DNA of 64,000 bases from Hydrogenobacter thermophilus TK-6 (GTDB lineage Bacteria; Aquificota; Aquificia; Aquificales; Aquificaceae): assembly GCF_000010785.1 (NCBI RefSeq), contig NC_013799.1:1612001-1676000 (forward strand). Reading direction: 5' to 3'. The notes below the pieces were generated by a model. That model searched no databases. It was not told the origin of the DNA and saw nothing but the letters and a program-made list of their open reading frames with translations. Made by a program: the position numbers and the translations under genes. Below, in pieces: positions 61,543-64,000 of this stretch. Each line of letters begins with the position of its first letter. Positions within the stretch are counted from its first letter, which is position 1.

Positions 61543-62895
61543 TTATTTTCCTATGCAAAATCTTGAAAAGATAGCGCTTAGTACGTCCTCCGTTGTAATG
61601 GCTCCCACCATTTCATCCAAATAAACAAGAGCTTCTCTAAGCTCCAAGGCAAGGATCTCTGGGGATATATCTTGCTTTTCCAAGCTATGTATGAGAGGCT
61701 CTATTATTTCTAAGGACTTTTTTAGCAACTGAGCATGGCGTGCCGACACATAAACCTTCATCCCTTCATAACCAAAAACACCCAACTTTTCCAACATCAC
61801 CTTTTTCAGGTCTTGCATACCATCTCCCATCTTGGCGCTGACCCTAACACCATCCGGAAAGATCTTTGCAATAGAAGGGTCTAACCCCAGGTCCACCTTG
61901 TTCAGTACCTTTATGTGATCCCTTTGCTTAACTAAATTATAAACATCCCAATCGTCTTTTTCAAGGGGTTTTGAAGCATCCACTACAAAAAGCACCATGT
62001 CAGCACTATTAATGCTATCTATGCTTCTTTTTACTCCTATGCTTTCTACTACATCTTCAGTCTCTCTTATGCCCGCAGTGTCTATGAGGTTTATCGGCAC
62101 CCCTTCCATGTGAAGCTCTTCACTGAGAAAGTCTCTGGTGGTACCCGGCACTTCTGTAACTATTGCTCTCTCTCTTCCAAGTAGTGCATTAAACAGCGAG
62201 GATTTACCTACATTGGGCTTGCCTACTATTGCCAAGTTTATACCTTTTCTTAATAGCTCGCCCGCTTTAACTGTTGACATAAGGGTTTCTATGCTGTTTT
62301 GCACTTCTTTAAGCACCTGGAGTATCTCCTCCCTGCTGATGGTGGGAATGTCCTGCTCGGAGAACTCTATGTCCGCTTCTACATAAGCCAGAAGCTGTAT
62401 AAGCTTTTCTCTGAGAGAGTTTACATACTTGGAAAGCTCTCCCTGAAGCTGTCTTATAGCCACTTTTCTTGCAAGGTCCGTTTTGGCGTTTATAAGGTCT
62501 GCAACAGCCTCTGCTTGTGTCATGTCAAGTTTACCGTTTAAAAAAGCCCTCTTGGTAAACTCTCCCGGCTCTGCAAGCCTTATGCCCTCCTTTAAAAACA
62601 GCTCAAGGGCTCTTTTGAGTATAAGGGGGTTCCCATGAAGGCACATCTCTATCATATCCTCACCCGTGTAAGATGCGGGAGATTTGTAGTATATGAGCAC
62701 CCCCTCATCCAGCACCTGACCGTCTTCATCCAGAAGTGCAAAAAAGTGAGCATAGCGAGGTTTTATCTCTCCCTTTGTGCGTACGTACTTTTTCACCTTT
62801 TCAAGCACACCCAGACCAGAGATCCTTATCATTCCTATAGCACTCTCACCGTAAGGCGTGGCTATGGCAATTATAGGCTCTCTTTGTTTTACCAT
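61543..62895 (-). CDS. mnmE: tRNA modification GTPase MnmE
   Basis: MnmE, with MnmG, installs the (carboxymethyl)aminomethyl group at wobble uridine 34. The 450 residues have an N-terminal folate-binding domain (IAIATPYGESAIGMIRISG), the central GTPase insert (GKPNVGKSS; TEVPGTTRDF; DTAGIRETEDV) and the C-terminal catalytic FCIGK. It is 15 bases upstream of rho and 50 bases downstream of the aminotransferase, on the same strand. Confidence 0.96.
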   Translation of the reverse strand: MVKQREPIIAIATPYGESAIGMIRISGLGVLEKVKKYVRTKGEIKPRYAHFFALLDEDGQVLDEGVLIYYKSPASYTGEDMIEMCLHGNPLILKRALELFLKEGIRLAEPGEFTKRAFLNGKLDMTQAEAVADLINAKTDLARKVAIRQLQGELSKYVNSLREKLIQLLAYVEADIEFSEQDIPTISREEILQVLKEVQNSIETLMSTVKAGELLRKGINLAIVGKPNVGKSSLFNALLGRERAIVTEVPGTTRDFLSEELHMEGVPINLIDTAGIRETEDVVESIGVKRSIDSINSADMVLFVVDASKPLEKDDWDVYNLVKQRDHIKVLNKVDLGLDPSIAKIFPDGVRVSAKMGDGMQDLKKVMLEKLGVFGYEGMKVYVSARHAQLLKKSLEIIEPLIHSLEKQDISPEILALELREALVYLDEMVGAITTEDVLSAIFSRFCIGK

Positions 62896-62945
62896 CTGCG
62901 ATTGCTATCTGTGTGCTTATTAAGATAGTGCTTTCTGGAAAATTT

Positions 62946-64000
62946 TCAAGCTAAATAGGATTTTATCTTATCAAGAGCCTTTTTTATGCCTCTTACTGCT
63001 TGCCTTATGCGGTGCTCGTTTTCCACAAGGGCAAACCTAACATAGCCTTCTCCGTACTCCCCAAAACCTATCCCAGGTGAGACAGCCACCTTTGCCTCCC
63101 TCAGAAGGAAAAGAGAGAAGTCCAGAGAGTTCATACCTACTTCTTCCGGCACCTTTGCCCACACAAACATGCTTCCCTTTGGTTTTTTCACCTCCCAGCC
63201 AACTCTGTTTAGACCCTCCACCAGCACATCCCTTCTTCTTCTGTATATCTCTCTGTTTTTTTCCACCACTTCGTATGGGCTCTCAAGAGCTATTATGGAT
63301 GCCACCTGTATAGGTGTGAAAACACCGTAGTCCAGATAGCTCTTAAGGTGGGCAAGGTTTTTTATGAGCATTTCATTGCCTACCACAAAGGCTACTCTCC
63401 AGCCTGCCATAGAAAAACCCTTTGACATAGAGTAGAGTTCCACTGCCACATCCAGCGCACCCTCCACCTGAAGGATGCTGGGAGGCGTGTATCCGTCAAA
63501 CCCAAGGTCTGCGTAGGCAAAGTCATGCACTATCCATATGCCTTCCTGCTTGGCGAGTTTTACCACCTCTTGGAAAAACTCCAGGTCCACACATAGCGTG
63601 GTGGGGTTGTGAGGAAAGCTAAGAACTACAGCTTTGGGCTTTCTGAAGGAGGTCTTTATAAGGTCGTAAAGTCTCCTCAAAAAAACCTCAGGAAAGTCCT
63701 CTTCCGGAAGGATAGGTACAGATATGGCATCACCACCACATATGATGGGTGCATAGTAGTGAATGGGGTAAGTAGGATTGGGGACTATCACTGTATCTCC
63801 GGGCTCCAGCATGGCAAGCATTAGGTGTGAGTATCCTTCCTTCGCACCTATGGTCATTATGGCGTTTCTCTCGGGGTCTAACTCCACACCGTAGCGTCTC
63901 TTGTAAAAATCGCATATGGCTTTTCGAAGTCTGGGTATTCCCTTGGATGCAGAGTATCCGTGTACATTGGGTCTGTTGGCAACTTCACAGAGTTTGTCTA
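62946..64000 (-). CDS. class I/II PLP aminotransferase, N-terminus outside the window
   Basis: The frame stays open to the window edge, so the start is off-window; an internal ATG at 63887 is not the true start. Visible features are [16 protein letters not shown], the PLP-phosphate region, [11 protein letters not shown], the Asn/Asp/Tyr set ([21 protein letters not shown]) and the Schiff-base lysine in [15 protein letters not shown]. The pattern is closest to alanine/aspartate-type transaminases of the AlaC/AspC group. A homoserine or diaminopimelate pathway role is possible, but substrate is not decided by what is visible. Confidence 0.9.
   Translation of the reverse strand, partial: DKLCEVANRPNVHGYSASKGIPRLRKAICDFYKRRYGVELDPERNAIMTIGAKEGYSHLMLAMLEPGDTVIVPNPTYPIHYYAPIICGGDAISVPILPEEDFPEVFLRRLYDLIKTSFRKPKAVVLSFPHNPTTLCVDLEFFQEVVKLAKQEGIWIVHDFAYADLGFDGYTPPSILQVEGALDVAVELYSMSKGFSMAGWRVAFVVGNEMLIKNLAHLKSYLDYGVFTPIQVASIIALESPYEVVEKNREIYRRRRDVLVEGLNRVGWEVKKPKGSMFVWAKVPEEVGMNSLDFSLFLLREAKVAVSPGIGFGEYGEGYVRFALVENEHRIRQAVRGIKKALDKIKSYLA

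Overview
The window reads as chromosome of a thermophilic, hydrogen-oxidising, diderm bacterium of the Aquificaceae (Hydrogenobacter/Thermocrinis/Aquifex type). This is inferred from gene content and protein style, not from a database search. The evidence is a hydrogenase-maturation set that includes the CO-forming HypX, a split nuo operon, an archaemetzincin, lysine/glutamate-rich proteins, and outer-membrane genes (porin, TolC, YbgF). Coding density is very high: no gap between genes exceeds about 200 bases. Many neighbours overlap by 1-35 bases, and several convergent pairs overlap at their 3' ends.

Layout. 1-813: 5' part of a TnpB-type gene cut by the window edge. 0.9-4.0 kb: bioW, comM and divergent dapF. 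4.0-9.7 kb: an arsenic operon (arsR, arsC, small thioredoxin, ArsP-like permease, arsB, AtpZ/AtpI-like protein), then an exported DsrE-like protein and a porin. 9.8-17.4 kb (minus): nuoIJKLMN with a metallo-beta-lactamase hydrolase and a Ppx/GppA phosphatase at its tail. 17.5-19.5 kb: groES-groEL behind a consensus promoter. 19.5-21.6 kb (minus): cdsA, uppS, ybgF. 21.6-28.4 kb: a CLC channel, then murB-ddl-ftsQ-ftsA-ftsZ and a small orphan.

28.5-37.7 kb: a copper/metal-efflux island holding a tripartite RND pump. Its inner-membrane gene (cusA-like) is separated from the tolC and adaptor genes by a Met-rich exported protein, a DUF2231-like protein, NosL, a 37-residue membrane protein and a CopB-type ATPase. 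37.7-40.8 kb: hypC-hypD-hypX. 40.8-44.7 kb: a TetR regulator divergent from a dienelactone hydrolase-cstA-hisG operon. 44.7-46.9 kb: an orphan gene with holB, a PLD-family nuclease and tRNA-Gly.

46.9-54.2 kb (minus) is the most unusual part. A roadblock protein, an MglA-like GTPase, a 385-residue protein with a duplicated PATAN/DUF4388-like motif and a CxxCH/HAMP membrane sensor lead, with almost no spacing, into gspE-gspL-gspM-gspK and a CPBP protease. 54.3-64.0 kb: glyA divergent from argH and the archaemetzincin, then (minus) aminotransferase, mnmE, rho, holA, hisB and an MFS transporter.

Two modes of translation start seem to coexist. Genes inside operons have strong AGGAGG-type sites. 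Many first genes of transcription units have a TATAAT-like box ending only 6-10 bases before the start codon and no Shine-Dalgarno sequence, which suggests leaderless mRNAs.
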